Shown here: in pieces, positions 18,048-26,462 of the stretch | How the letters are laid out: every line of letters begins with the position of its first letter | How positions within the stretch are numbered: the first letter of the stretch is position 1 | Origin: Aurantiacibacter atlanticus | Lineage (GTDB): Bacteria > Pseudomonadota > Alphaproteobacteria > Sphingomonadales > Sphingomonadaceae | NCBI RefSeq assembly: GCF_001077815.2 | Contig: NZ_CP011310.1 | Span: forward strand, 248,001 to 312,000 | Reading direction: 5' to 3' | DNA: 64,000 nucleotides | The notes under the pieces: generated by a model | The model's input: only the letters and a program-made list of their open reading frames with translations | Database searches by the model: none | Told to the model about the DNA's origin: nothing | Program-made: the position numbers and the translations under genes

Positions 18048-19411
18048 GTTGCATCCCTTGGCAGTGGGGCAAGCAGGACAATGAGCAACGCCGCCGCACA
18101 TAAAAGCGATTGATTGCGAAGCGGATAGTCCAGCAATGATTGCAGCGCGATGCAGCCGATCCCTACGCCTGCACCCCAATTCAGCCACTTCGCACCAGCT
18201 AAGCTGTTTCCGAGCGCAGCACGAGCGCTCCAGCCGAGCCAGACGAGCGACAGAAGCAAGGTAAAGATGCCGCCTTCTATCGCAATTTCGATAAAATCAT
18301 TATGCGCCCGGCCAGCGCGGCGCGGAGAAACGTATTCAAGCGATTCATAGACCTGGAACACCTCATCGAAGGTGCCCATGCCGCTGCCCACAGGCCAATA
18401 TGCTTGCGCAGCGTAGATGCCATCCTCCCACATCTCCGGGCGATCGGTCTGACCTTGGGTGAATCTCTCAAAGCTGTCTGCTGCACGCCCACCCATCGCG
18501 GCAGAGCCAAGAATTGCGAGCAGGATACCGAGCCCAGCAACGCCAGCAAGGATCCCTGCAGGATTAACAACGGGACGTGCCCCTCGCCGGCCCTTCAATA
18601 TGGTTGAGACGACTCTGAAGGCAGTGAATGCCAGGACGATAGCCAGCAGCACCATGGAAGATCGTGACTGCGTGATGATGACGCCTACCGCAAGTATGGA
18701 CCCTGCCCCTACGCTCGCCAGCAACCATTCGCGGCGATGGGGTATGGGGCTGGCCACAAGAAGAGCGAGCGCCAGCACGAAGAGCAAGCCCGTTGAATTG
18801 CGATTGGCGAATGTGGCGTAGAGAACATCAGGCTTGGATGTGATGGGATAAAGCAGGCCAAAGCTGTTGGCCGAGCCGAGCTGGACTATACCCAGAAGCA
18901 ACGCAGCCAATGCCAGCACGATAAAAGTTCGCACGAGACGTAACCTGTCAGGTAAAACCAGCATGCTCCCCAGCACAATCATCGTAGCCGGTGCCAGCGT
19001 GCCGCAAAAGGCGACGAGTGTCCGCGCCCTGTCTACACTGACAGGAAACCACTGCCCCTCCTCCAGCCCGAGCACGGCAAAACTTGCTACCACCAATTCG
19101 CGACCCGGAAGTGCCTGCCATAATCCGGAAGGCAGCGGGACAAGCTGGATAAGAGGCAGAGCCATAGTGACAATCACCAGCACAAGCAGCCAGCGTGGTC
19201 CATTGCGAGCAAAGCCGACTACCGCACCACGATTCATCGCAAGGATGGTAAGGGCGAAAAGCTGGATAGCGAGATTATGGAGACCATAGGCAACACCGCC
19301 TCCGCCAAGAGAAATGGCAAGCGCCAGCAGGGCCTGCAATTGCAGCACGATGCCAATCCGTAGGCGGAAAAACGATTTGCCCGGCATCGGTGCGTGCGGC
19401 TCCAGCGTCAT
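18044..19411 (-). CDS. O-antigen ligase family (Wzy-like) membrane protein
   Basis: Polytopic membrane protein of about 455 residues with roughly a dozen hydrophobic segments. It has the large periplasmic loop expected for WaaL/Wzy proteins; FERFTQGQTDRPEMWEDGIYA and GRAHNDFIEIAIEGG (about residues 310-390) fit the conserved region, including the catalytic-type His. It likely ligates or polymerises lipid-linked glycan at the periplasmic face. It is one of three proteins of this superfamily in the window. It is coupled to the downstream membrane-anchored protein. The 3' ends of lptA and the lasso B2 gene flank this block. Confidence 0.85.
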   Translation of the reverse strand: MTLEPHAPMPGKSFFRLRIGIVLQLQALLALAISLGGGGVAYGLHNLAIQLFALTILAMNRGAVVGFARNGPRWLLVLVIVTMALPLIQLVPLPSGLWQALPGRELVVASFAVLGLEEGQWFPVSVDRARTLVAFCGTLAPATMIVLGSMLVLPDRLRLVRTFIVLALAALLLGIVQLGSANSFGLLYPITSKPDVLYATFANRNSTGLLFVLALALLVASPIPHRREWLLASVGAGSILAVGVIITQSRSSMVLLAIVLAFTAFRVVSTILKGRRGARPVVNPAGILAGVAGLGILLAILGSAAMGGRAADSFERFTQGQTDRPEMWEDGIYAAQAYWPVGSGMGTFDEVFQVYESLEYVSPRRAGRAHNDFIEIAIEGGIFTLLLSLVWLGWSARAALGNSLAGAKWLNWGAGVGIGCIALQSLLDYPLRNQSLLCAAALLIVLLAPLPRDAT

Positions 19412-19484
19412 TGCGATTTCAGTTAAATTTTGCCTGTCAAATCAGCAAGAAATTGCGGATGTGTAAGAGAGGCGATTGATGCAC

Positions 19485-19519
19485 AAACAAAAACAGCCCG
19501 CAATGAAGATTGCGAGCTG
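19485..19519 (-). terminator. Rho-independent terminator of the 85-residue protein gene
   Basis: On the minus strand CAGCTCGCAAT pairs with ATTGCGGGCTG (11 pairs including one U-G) around a four-base CTTC loop. A T-rich tail, TTTTTGTTT, follows. It starts about 30 bases after the stop codon of the small gene at 19550, a classic intrinsic terminator layout. Confidence 0.8.
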
Positions 19520-19549
19520 CCCTTGAAGCGTTTGGATGTGACGTGCAGT

Positions 19550-19807
19550 CTAGCCGCCAGTACCCGGCGAAGCATCGTCTTCATCAGAATCCCCAATCAC
19601 GACGACAACGACGCCGGCAGCGATCAGAAGCGCGATGAGAATGAGCAGCGCATCGCTCCCGCCACCCAGATTTTCGCCAGCTGGCATATTAGCAGAAGCA
19701 CGGTCGAGCGAGACACCTGCGGTATCCGCACGCGTATTGGCTTGTGCGGCAATAGGTGCCAACACGAGGCCAGCAGCGGCGGTTGCGGCAAGAAATTTCT
19801 TCAACAT
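19550..19807 (-). CDS. Small secreted or membrane protein of unknown function
   Basis: An 85-residue protein with a clear signal peptide (KKFLAATAAAGLVLAPIAAQA). A short polar region follows, then a second hydrophobic helix (ALLILIALLIAAGVVVVVIG) and an acidic Asp/Gly/Ser-rich tail. After export it would be a one-span protein with a very short acidic C-terminus. It has its own terminator and probably its own promoter, so it may be strongly expressed. It has no PEP-CTERM motif. The layout is like small sphingomonad proteins seen near exopolysaccharide genes, but I cannot name a family. Confidence 0.7.
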   Translation of the reverse strand: MLKKFLAATAAAGLVLAPIAAQANTRADTAGVSLDRASANMPAGENLGGGSDALLILIALLIAAGVVVVVIGDSDEDDASPGTGG

Positions 19808-19945
19808 TTCAACGGCTCCAAAATCAATTCAACAATTCAGCAATACCGCAATGCAGCATGCCGCGCAATGGTAACTACGGGGAAATGCGTAAAAAGTTCC
19901 TTTCCGCGGACTTAACCGTCGCAAGAAAGTCACAGCCTGCCGCCG

Positions 19946-20413
19946 TTAGCCAAGAATTGGCCGGTAAGCTTCGACATCTCCGCCAGTAACTATTTCCCTG
20001 CCATACGTCAGCCAGGCATGTGATTCGAAAGCGCGGCCCTCCCCGCCAACGACCCCGATGACAATGCTGCTGGCGATCCCTTGTTCCAACAGCCAGTCCT
20101 GCGCCGCCATGGCCTGCACAAGGCAATCGGAACGGAAGGGCATGCGATACGCTACGCGCGGCAGCACCCAGGACAGTTCAAGCACCATATTGCGGTCCAA
20201 AGAGTGTGCATTTGCTGGCGAGCGGCCTTGCAGTTGCGCCCGCGTGTTACGCCCATCGACATCATTCGTATGAAAATTATGATGTTGAAAGCGGGCTGTG
20301 ACGAGATGTTTGATGGCGCGCAGGCACAACATTGCCAACCCGGTCATTCCCCCCGCCGGCCTTGGCGCCGACAATGGCCGCGCTATCGGATCGTCTGGTG
20401 CATCAGAGGCCAT
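19946..20413 (-). CDS. Lasso peptide biosynthesis B2 protein (leader peptidase)
   Basis: A 155-residue transglutaminase-like cysteine protease that cuts the leader from a lasso precursor before ring closure. The pattern CLVQAMAAQDWLLEQG, then IGVVGG, then SHAWLTYG, then GGD gives a Cys97-His132-Asp146 triad as in McjB C-terminal/B2 proteins. It lacks the PqqD-like leader-binding part; that is the separate gene at 24517. It is transcribed away from the cyclase, separated by a divergent region of about 110 bases plus a tiny ORF. The assignment rests on motif and context and is strong given the neighbouring cyclase and precursor. Confidence 0.85.
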   Translation of the reverse strand: MASDAPDDPIARPLSAPRPAGGMTGLAMLCLRAIKHLVTARFQHHNFHTNDVDGRNTRAQLQGRSPANAHSLDRNMVLELSWVLPRVAYRMPFRSDCLVQAMAAQDWLLEQGIASSIVIGVVGGEGRAFESHAWLTYGREIVTGGDVEAYRPILG

Positions 20414-20526
20414 GAAGCGGCTATGTCACGCGCAAGCGCGCTGGCCAAGTATCGACATTGTCATCGCGCTGTCGCAGGGATGCGTGGAGATGAGCAAAGG
20501 TCAGGACTCACGAACAGGAGAGAACA

Positions 20527-20634
20527 ATGCTGTCGACGCAGTTGAAGGCAAAGATGGGCGACCCAGCCTATCTCGACCTTCACGGTCGACCAAGACCTTT
20601 GCCGGATGGGATCCGAACAGGTAAATTGAAGTGA
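20527..20634 (+). CDS. Tiny 35-residue ORF coupled to the lasso cyclase; unknown
   Basis: ATG at 20527 is preceded by AGGAG at 20516-20520 with a six-base spacer, one of the better ribosome sites in the region. The peptide starts MLSTQLKAKMGDPAYL and ends GIRTGKLK. Its TGA overlaps the GTG start of the cyclase (GTGA), so it would feed ribosomes to a gene with a poor site of its own. It has no lasso leader pattern (Tyr-x-x-Pro-x-Leu) and no signal peptide. It could be a leader-type coupling peptide, a small regulator or chance. I favour coupling but cannot prove translation. Confidence 0.4.
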   Translation: MLSTQLKAKMGDPAYLDLHGRPRPLPDGIRTGKLK

Positions 20635-22508
20635 GCGGCTTTGCTGGCATTATCAGGCCGGGCGGTGGTGCATCGACGGTTGAGCTAATCCGCGCAATGG
20701 CCGCGGCGATTCCCGCCCCCTCACATGCCGACACCTTCAACTGGCAAGGCGAAGATGCAGCATTAACGCACCGCCCGCTTTACAGTACGGCGCAAGCGCT
20801 GGAAGCCGAGCAGCCGCTGGCCAGTGTGGACGGCCATCTGGTAGTTGTATTGCACGGTTATCTGGCGAACCATGCCGAACTAACGGCGATGCTGAGACAG
20901 GCCGGATCGCGTCTTCGCTCGGCCGCAGATGCAGAACTCGTGCTGCAGGCTTACCGCCTATGGGGACGCGAATGCGCTAGCCGGATTGATGGCGAATTCG
21001 CATTCGCCATTTGGGACACCAAACAGCGCGAACTGTTTTGTGTGCGCGATCATCAGGGCCTGCGCCCCTTCTATTATCATTTTGACGGGATTCAGCTTGC
21101 GTTTGGTTCAAGCACCGGCGCGGTGGTGGCAGCGCTGGGTCGTGAGCCGCAACCGAACCCCGGTTTCATGGCCGAAATCATGTCAGATCGCTGGTATTCA
21201 ATCGATGAAACTGTCTGGCGCGAAGTCAAACGGCTGCCGCCCGCTCACAATTTGCAACTTGCTGGCGGACAGCTATCGATCAAGCGGTACTGGTCGCTGC
21301 CCACTGAGGTAACGCTAAACTATCGCAGCGACGGAGAATATTTCGAGCACTACCGCGAAGTGTTTGCAGACTGCGTAAAAAGAGCTTCACGCACGCATTC
21401 GCCGCTGGCTGTCGAAGTGAGCGGCGGGCTCGATTCATCGGCAATTTTTGTCATGGCGAACGCTTTGATGAAACGCGGTGAACTAGGCTCCCACGAACTG
21501 CGCGGCTACACATTGAGAGGGTCGGAAGGCTCGCCAGCAGATGAACAGCGCTTCGTCGATGCCGTGGCTCGCACAACAGGTCGACATATCAGCTCTTTCC
21601 CTCTTGCCCGACCGCCGCTCAGTTGGTTCAACGAGCAGGCGCGACAATATCGCGATATCCCTACGTATCCCAATGGCGCCATGTCGCTGGAAATGGATCA
21701 GCAACTGGTCGCTGACGGCTGCATGGTCAAACTTACAGGTGTTGGCGGCGATCAATGGCTCGACGGATCGCGGCGTTATTATGGAGAGGCGCTGCGCGGC
21801 GGCGATGCTGCTGGCTTCATGACAAGCCTGCGCGCGGACTTGCGAGACCTGGGCAAACCGCGAACAGCTGAACTCGTCGCCCGCGGCTTCTTGCGTCCGC
21901 TGGTGCCTGCCCGATTGCGCGCCAAATTGAGGCAGCACACGTCAGATCCGCATGCTGAAAATCTCGACGAATCCTGGCTTTCACCCGAGATGCGAGCCGA
22001 ACTCGATCGGCGCAGCAAGGCCCGCGACGACTCTTTGCCAAGACATGACCGTGATCGACACAAGGTGCAGAAACTTACCTTCCCCTTCCTGCCGCTCGCG
22101 CTAGATTTGATCGAGCGCCAATCGGCTAGCCTTGGCTTTGAAACACGGCACCCGATGCTTTCACGTAAGTTTATCGAATTTTCAGCGACAACGCCGGAAC
22201 GCATGCGTCTGCGTGGGTCTGTTGGCAAATACATCCATCGGCGGGCCCTCGTCGGAATTTTGCCACGGGAGATTGCCGAACGAAACTGCAAAGCGGAATT
22301 CAGCACAACCTTTGACGGGAACCTTGAAGGTATTCACGCATTACTCGTCGAAGCGCAAAATACAGGATTTGAATGTCTTGTTGAGCGGGACAAAATAGAT
22401 AAGCTGATGGAAGCGTGGGGCGAACTATCGATTGACGAGACTCCGATCTGGAAGCTATGGGGTATTTACGTAATTGCAGCGCTCTATCTGCATAGAAAGA
22501 TGGCGTAA
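20631..22508 (+). CDS. Lasso peptide cyclase (asparagine synthetase-like C protein)
   Basis: A 625-residue asparagine-synthetase-B homologue. In lasso pathways it adenylates the side-chain carboxylate of Asp/Glu in the core and joins it to the new N-terminus. The ATP pyrophosphatase loop SGGLDSS is at residues 264-270. The N-terminal glutaminase-like domain starts MSGFAGI, where true asparagine synthetases have Cys2; the Ser there means no glutamine hydrolysis, as expected for lactam formation. GTG start at 20631, overlapping the tiny ORF. The precursor gene follows after 22 bases. General AsnB activity is unlikely for these reasons. Confidence 0.9.
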   Translation: MSGFAGIIRPGGGASTVELIRAMAAAIPAPSHADTFNWQGEDAALTHRPLYSTAQALEAEQPLASVDGHLVVVLHGYLANHAELTAMLRQAGSRLRSAADAELVLQAYRLWGRECASRIDGEFAFAIWDTKQRELFCVRDHQGLRPFYYHFDGIQLAFGSSTGAVVAALGREPQPNPGFMAEIMSDRWYSIDETVWREVKRLPPAHNLQLAGGQLSIKRYWSLPTEVTLNYRSDGEYFEHYREVFADCVKRASRTHSPLAVEVSGGLDSSAIFVMANALMKRGELGSHELRGYTLRGSEGSPADEQRFVDAVARTTGRHISSFPLARPPLSWFNEQARQYRDIPTYPNGAMSLEMDQQLVADGCMVKLTGVGGDQWLDGSRRYYGEALRGGDAAGFMTSLRADLRDLGKPRTAELVARGFLRPLVPARLRAKLRQHTSDPHAENLDESWLSPEMRAELDRRSKARDDSLPRHDRDRHKVQKLTFPFLPLALDLIERQSASLGFETRHPMLSRKFIEFSATTPERMRLRGSVGKYIHRRALVGILPREIAERNCKAEFSTTFDGNLEGIHALLVEAQNTGFECLVERDKIDKLMEAWGELSIDETPIWKLWGIYVIAALYLHRKMA

Positions 22509-22530
22509 AAGCGCGACGAGGAAACCTGAT

Positions 22531-22671
22531 ATGACTACCAAGACAAGTATTAATACGGGCAAGGCTCGCTATTCTACGCCGCAGCTGAAGGAATTTGGCT
22601 CGGTTCGCAACCTTACCGGCGGTAGTGGCGGCACAAGGGGCGATGGCCAACTCGGCCAGACGAGACTCTGA
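22531..22671 (+). CDS. Lasso peptide precursor
   Basis: A 46-residue peptide with a strong GAGGAAA ribosome site six bases upstream of the ATG. The leader contains the lasso recognition pattern YSTPQLKEFGSVRNLT (Tyr-x2-Pro-x-Leu-x3-Gly, residues 14-29) and ends with Thr29-Gly30, placing Thr at the conserved -2 position. The predicted core is GSGGTRGDGQLGQTRL (residues 31-46). Its only acidic residue is Asp at core position 8, so an eight-member Gly1-Asp8 ring with an eight-residue tail is the single possible lactam. There is no C-terminal Ser, the usual target of lasso-associated kinases. The start, leader and ring assignment are inferred from family rules. Confidence 0.9.
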   Translation: MTTKTSINTGKARYSTPQLKEFGSVRNLTGGSGGTRGDGQLGQTRL

Positions 22672-22833
22672 CCATCTCGCCTGAATATCCGACATTCGCG
22701 AATTACTTATGACCTCAGTTTGAATGCTGGGTTGATATCGCGTGGAATTCATTGATCTTACCTTGCGATGCAGGGTGGGGCCAATTTTTACGCCGGTTTC
22801 CTGGGTTAGCATCACCGGCTGAGCTGGACAGAT

Positions 22834-23679
22834 ATGTCTAAGGTCCTTGCAGAACATCTCAGCTATTTCCATTTACCGCGGCGATACGATGCCTATGCCC
22901 GCACCATTGCAAGTGTTCTATCTGGCGGCGAAGCGTTGGCTGACCTTGGCTGTGGCTTCGGCGTTCTAGGCATCCAATGTGTGCGACACAACGCTCGCCA
23001 TGTTTGGGGCATCGATCACTCGGACGCGATAGAAATCGCGCGCGAAACGGTGGATCGTTCGGGTTTGGCCGACCAATACACCTGCATCAAAAACTCCACA
23101 TTCCAGGCCATTCTTCCTGAAAAAGCCGATTTGGGCGAAGTGCGTCTCGATGAAAATGTTGAGAAAGCACTATCGTTCTCGGCTACGCTCACGACTGATA
23201 GGGACTGCATGCTGCATGGCCTTGCTGGATGGTTTGACTGCGAGTTGGCTGATGATGTGTGGATGACCAATTCACCGATCGTTCCGGAAAGCATCAGGCG
23301 GCCGCAGGCTTTTTTCCCGCTGCAGCGCCCTATTGAAGTGAAGCAGGGCGATAGCTTCGATATCGCCTTCCGTATCCGTCATGGTCAGGGGATTTTTGCC
23401 TGGACGGTGACACCCGCAGACGGCGCGCCGATTCAGCGAATGAACACCTGGAAAAGCCGCATTCTTACCGACAAGGATCTGGAGACGCGGCCGGAATCAC
23501 CTTTGCGTATGAATAGCAGGGGAACCGCGCGCCTCAAGACTCTCGAGCTGATTGATAATAAACGCACGGCTCACGAGATTGAAGCATTGGTACTTGAAAC
23601 CTATCCGGAACTTTTCGCCACACCAGAGGAAATTTCGCGGTTCCTGCGTGCCGAACTGGGCGCGGGGACCGAAAGTTGA
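22834..23679 (+). CDS. PRMT-like SAM methyltransferase in the lasso cluster, catalytic segment apparently missing
   Basis: 281 residues. The N-terminal part has SAM-binding motif I (ADLGCGFGVLG, residues 36-46) and the acidic post-I loop (GIDHSD, 59-64). Residues about 115-190 (LSFSATLTTDRDC to HGQGIFAWTV) resemble the C-terminal beta-barrel of protein arginine methyltransferases. Between ADL (98-100) and LGEVRLDENVE the roughly 100 residues that normally carry the double-E catalytic loop are absent, while the reading frame stays open. Residues 231-276 resemble the second half of a PqqD-type winged helix and might contact the leader. It may be inactive or non-catalytic. The kinase start overlaps its stop. 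Confidence 0.7.
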   Translation: MSKVLAEHLSYFHLPRRYDAYARTIASVLSGGEALADLGCGFGVLGIQCVRHNARHVWGIDHSDAIEIARETVDRSGLADQYTCIKNSTFQAILPEKADLGEVRLDENVEKALSFSATLTTDRDCMLHGLAGWFDCELADDVWMTNSPIVPESIRRPQAFFPLQRPIEVKQGDSFDIAFRIRHGQGIFAWTVTPADGAPIQRMNTWKSRILTDKDLETRPESPLRMNSRGTARLKTLELIDNKRTAHEIEALVLETYPELFATPEEISRFLRAELGAGTES

Positions 23680-24524
23680 CGGTCTTCTCAATGCTGGGCC
23701 CCAGGCCCCAGAAACCTTTACCCAATTCACCTTATGACCGCTGGCTCTCGCCAGACGGCTATGAAACCGCGCAATTCTATCGCACCGCAACCGGCTATTG
23801 CGTTCGCTTCCCGGATCAGGCGGATTTCATCATCGATGCTGATAGCCTGGCAGTTGAGGGTATCCCTGTTCGCGAAGATGACCAGGATCAAGTGCTCGTC
23901 TTGTTTCATAATTCCATCGTGCCGATGCTGAACAATCATCGCGGGCAATTACATATGCACGGCAGCGCGGTCAGGTGCGGCAATGGCGCTATCGGTTTTC
24001 TTGGCCTGTCGCGCGGCGGCAAGACCACGCTTGCGGGTGCGTTTGCGCGCCCAGGCCATCCTTTCCTCACCGAAGATGTGCTTTCAATCAGGCATGATGA
24101 GGATGGCTATACGATACTCCCCAGCCGCCCCGTACTGCGATTGTTTCGTGATAGCGCCGCCCAATTGTTATCACGCGGACCAGCGCCGGCTGATGAGGCC
24201 AAGATTGCCATTCCGGCAGGATCGGATCTTCCCCATTGGTCCGAGCCGTGCCAGCTTTCCGCCTTGTTTCTGCTTGGCCCCGGCAAAAGCGAAACGACGA
24301 GCATCGAACTCATGCAATCGGCAGAGGCGCTCACCCATCTGATGCGGCACTCTTTCATACTCGATGTCGATGACCGGCATCGGTTAAAGGCCCATTTTGG
24401 CAGGATAGCGGAGCTTGCACAGGGGACGAACAGCTTCGCGCTTGACTATCCGCGTCGCTATTCCGAACTGGATAAGGTGATCAACACGGTATCGAGACTG
24501 GTAACAGGTGAACAAAATGACTGA
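23676..24524 (+). CDS. HPr-kinase-like lasso peptide kinase
   Basis: A 282-residue protein with the HPr kinase/phosphorylase C-terminal fold. MHGSAVRCGNGAIGFLG leads into the P-loop GLSRGGKTT (residues 110-118), followed by FLTEDVLSI with the acidic Mg-binding residues. Homologues in paeninodin-type lasso clusters phosphorylate a Ser in the core. TTG start at 23676 overlaps the methyltransferase stop (TTGA), with GGGGA seven bases upstream; an ATG at 23691 is an alternative. The substrate is uncertain because this precursor ends in Arg-Leu, leaving Ser2, Thr5 and Thr14 as acceptors. Confidence 0.8.
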   Translation: MTVFSMLGPRPQKPLPNSPYDRWLSPDGYETAQFYRTATGYCVRFPDQADFIIDADSLAVEGIPVREDDQDQVLVLFHNSIVPMLNNHRGQLHMHGSAVRCGNGAIGFLGLSRGGKTTLAGAFARPGHPFLTEDVLSIRHDEDGYTILPSRPVLRLFRDSAAQLLSRGPAPADEAKIAIPAGSDLPHWSEPCQLSALFLLGPGKSETTSIELMQSAEALTHLMRHSFILDVDDRHRLKAHFGRIAELAQGTNSFALDYPRRYSELDKVINTVSRLVTGEQND

Positions 24525-24810
24525 CGCGATTGATTTGCAAGGCAGTTTTGCACCGGGTGACGATGTGGTCGGGCGCGAGGTAGGCGGAGAAACAATTCTC
24601 CTCGACCTTGGCACAGGCATTTATTTCGGCCTCAATGAAGTGGGCGGAAAGGTGTGGCAATCACTCGATGCCGGTCAAAAATCCATTGGTGAGCTGTGCG
24701 ACACCATCGAACAGCAGTTCGACGCGAAGCGCGAAACTATCGAGCGCGATGTTACGGCCTTGATCCAAGACCTTGTCGAGCGCGGGCTGGTGAACCAGCA
24801 GGCAGCCTAG
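24517..24810 (+). CDS. PqqD-type lasso B1 protein (leader-binding RRE)
   Basis: A 97-residue PqqD-family protein that binds the precursor leader and delivers it to the B2 protease. Typical features are VGREVGGETILLDLGTGIYF, then GLNEVGGKVWQSLDAG (strands and first helix), then a C-terminal helical pair ending LIQDLVERGLV. The ATG at 24517 has AGGTGA six bases upstream and overlaps the kinase stop by eight bases; a GTG at 24508 is possible. Its stop codon overlaps by three bases with the convergent exporter gene. Together with the B2 protein it forms the split B pair seen outside microcin J25 clusters. Confidence 0.85.
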   Translation: MTDAIDLQGSFAPGDDVVGREVGGETILLDLGTGIYFGLNEVGGKVWQSLDAGQKSIGELCDTIEQQFDAKRETIERDVTALIQDLVERGLVNQQAA

Positions 24811-26462
24811 GAGGCGGCAACCTCTTCAAATCGACCATCCACGACCTTTACAATCCTGTCTGCCAGGGCAAGCAAGGCTCTGCGATGGGTGATGATAATT
24901 ACGGTTTGCCCCGATAAGGCACCCTTGATCGCTTTAACGAAGAGCGCCTCGTTTTCGAGATCGAACATTGATGTGGCTTCATCGAAAATGATGATCTGTG
25001 GGTGCAGCAGCAATGCCCGGGTAAGCGCAATGCGTTGGCATTGCCCGCCAGACAACCGCACGCCATGATCGCCAATCTGGGTATCCAGCCCCTTGGGCAG
25101 ATCCGCAACAAAAGCTTCCGCCTGCGACAGTCGAAGCGCCTCGGCAATCTGCTCGTCGCTTGCTTGCGGACACCCGAAAACAACGTTCTCACGCAGACTT
25201 CCACTGAAGAGCATGGTGCGCTGGGGCACATAGCCGATATATCGCCGCAACGCCTGAACCTGAAGGTTTTCTATTGGCGTCCCGTCCAGTGTAATTTGAC
25301 CTTGATCCGCATCGTAAAAACGTAACAGCAAATTGACGAGTGTCGATTTCCCGGCTCCGTTTTCGCCAGTGATTGCGATCACTTCACCAGCAGCAATTTC
25401 AAGATTGGCACCCCTTAAGGTGACCTGGCGACCGGGATAGGAAAAATGGACGTCGCGAAAGGCAAGTGCGCCGCGGACTGTGTCCGGCAACAAGCCTCGG
25501 TCATATCCCTGCTCAGGCTCCAGCGTGATGACGGCCTGCAACCGCGCCAATGTGCCCCGCGCCAGCTGCAATCGTCCCCACAGTTCGGCCATTTGGCCAA
25601 TGGGCCTGGTTAGCAGTGCCGCATATAAAAGGGCGCTGAAAAGCTCTCCTGGTGTTCTGCCACCCTCGCCAATTTGTAATCCTCCCAGCAATATGACAGT
25701 CAGCGCGGCCAATGCTGCGATGAGCCCCACTAGAGGCGAAATTACAGAGTTGATCTGTTCATTCAGTGCACTCTTGCGCCGCGCGTCTTCGATTGCCGCG
25801 GTATAAAGGTCAAACTGCGTATCCTCCACCGCGAACGCCTTTGTTGCGGAAAGCATTTCGAGATGCATTTCCGCCTTGTTGAACACCTCAGTCTCGGCGT
25901 CGCGCATCTTCGTGGCGTTCGCCCGCAGCTTACGTCCGGAAAATCGCAGGAGAATATAGAAAATCGGCACAAGAATCGGAATCAGTAGCGCCAGCAAAGG
26001 ATCGATTACAAACAGGATCACAATGGCGCCTGCTGCGGTCAGCACCATGGCCGGAACAGTGGCAATGGTGTTAGTCAGGAAATCGCTGAGACGGCTGATT
26101 TCGTAAGTCATGAGCGATAGCAATTCGCCCTGATTGCTACGGTTGTGAAATTTCATCGGCAGACGCTGGATCTTGCGATAGGTGTCGAGCCGTAATTGAG
26201 CGAGAATAACTGCGGAGGTCCTGGCGGACACCATTGCGCCCGATATCTTGAAAAGTGTCGACAGTATCAACAGTGCAACCAGCGCCAGAACAATGGTGGA
26301 AGTGCTGCCAATGCGCGCTTCCACAACTCCGCCAAGCAATTGCCCAGCCAGCCACGGTAACGTCAGGGTCGTTAGTGCACCCATTGCCTGCAGAGCACTG
26401 ATGCGAGCAAGTTCAGTACGAAAACGCAAAGCCCTTTCAACCAGGAAATGGATCTGGCTCAT
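24807..26462 (-). CDS. ABC exporter of the lasso cluster (D protein)
   Basis: About 551 residues. A six-helix exporter domain (about residues 15-300) precedes an ATPase with GENGAGKST (Walker A), LSGGQ signature, IIIFDEAT (Walker B) and ITHR (switch His). Exporters of this type secrete the mature lasso peptide and give self-protection. I chose the ATG at 26462, which overlaps the stop of the upstream nucleotidyltransferase gene (ATGA), so both are in one minus-strand operon facing the plus-strand kinase and B1 genes. An upstream in-frame start at 26507 would add 15 residues. No peptidase C39 domain is present, which fits leader removal by B2. Confidence 0.9.
   Translation of the reverse strand: MSQIHFLVERALRFRTELARISALQAMGALTTLTLPWLAGQLLGGVVEARIGSTSTIVLALVALLILSTLFKISGAMVSARTSAVILAQLRLDTYRKIQRLPMKFHNRSNQGELLSLMTYEISRLSDFLTNTIATVPAMVLTAAGAIVILFVIDPLLALLIPILVPIFYILLRFSGRKLRANATKMRDAETEVFNKAEMHLEMLSATKAFAVEDTQFDLYTAAIEDARRKSALNEQINSVISPLVGLIAALAALTVILLGGLQIGEGGRTPGELFSALLYAALLTRPIGQMAELWGRLQLARGTLARLQAVITLEPEQGYDRGLLPDTVRGALAFRDVHFSYPGRQVTLRGANLEIAAGEVIAITGENGAGKSTLVNLLLRFYDADQGQITLDGTPIENLQVQALRRYIGYVPQRTMLFSGSLRENVVFGCPQASDEQIAEALRLSQAEAFVADLPKGLDTQIGDHGVRLSGGQCQRIALTRALLLHPQIIIFDEATSMFDLENEALFVKAIKGALSGQTVIIITHRRALLALADRIVKVVDGRFEEVAAS

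Noticed and set aside
19550..19807. PEP-CTERM substrate for an exosortase
   Set aside because: The C-terminal region has no Pro-Glu-Pro motif before the hydrophobic helix and no basic end after it; the tail is acidic.
20527..20634. The tiny ORF as a second lasso precursor
   Set aside because: It has no Tyr-x-x-Pro-x-Leu leader pattern and no Thr at the -2 position before a plausible core; kept only as a coupled small ORF.
20631..22508. Ordinary asparagine synthetase asnB
   Set aside because: Cys2 needed for glutamine hydrolysis is replaced by Ser, and the gene lies next to a lasso precursor, B1 and B2 genes.
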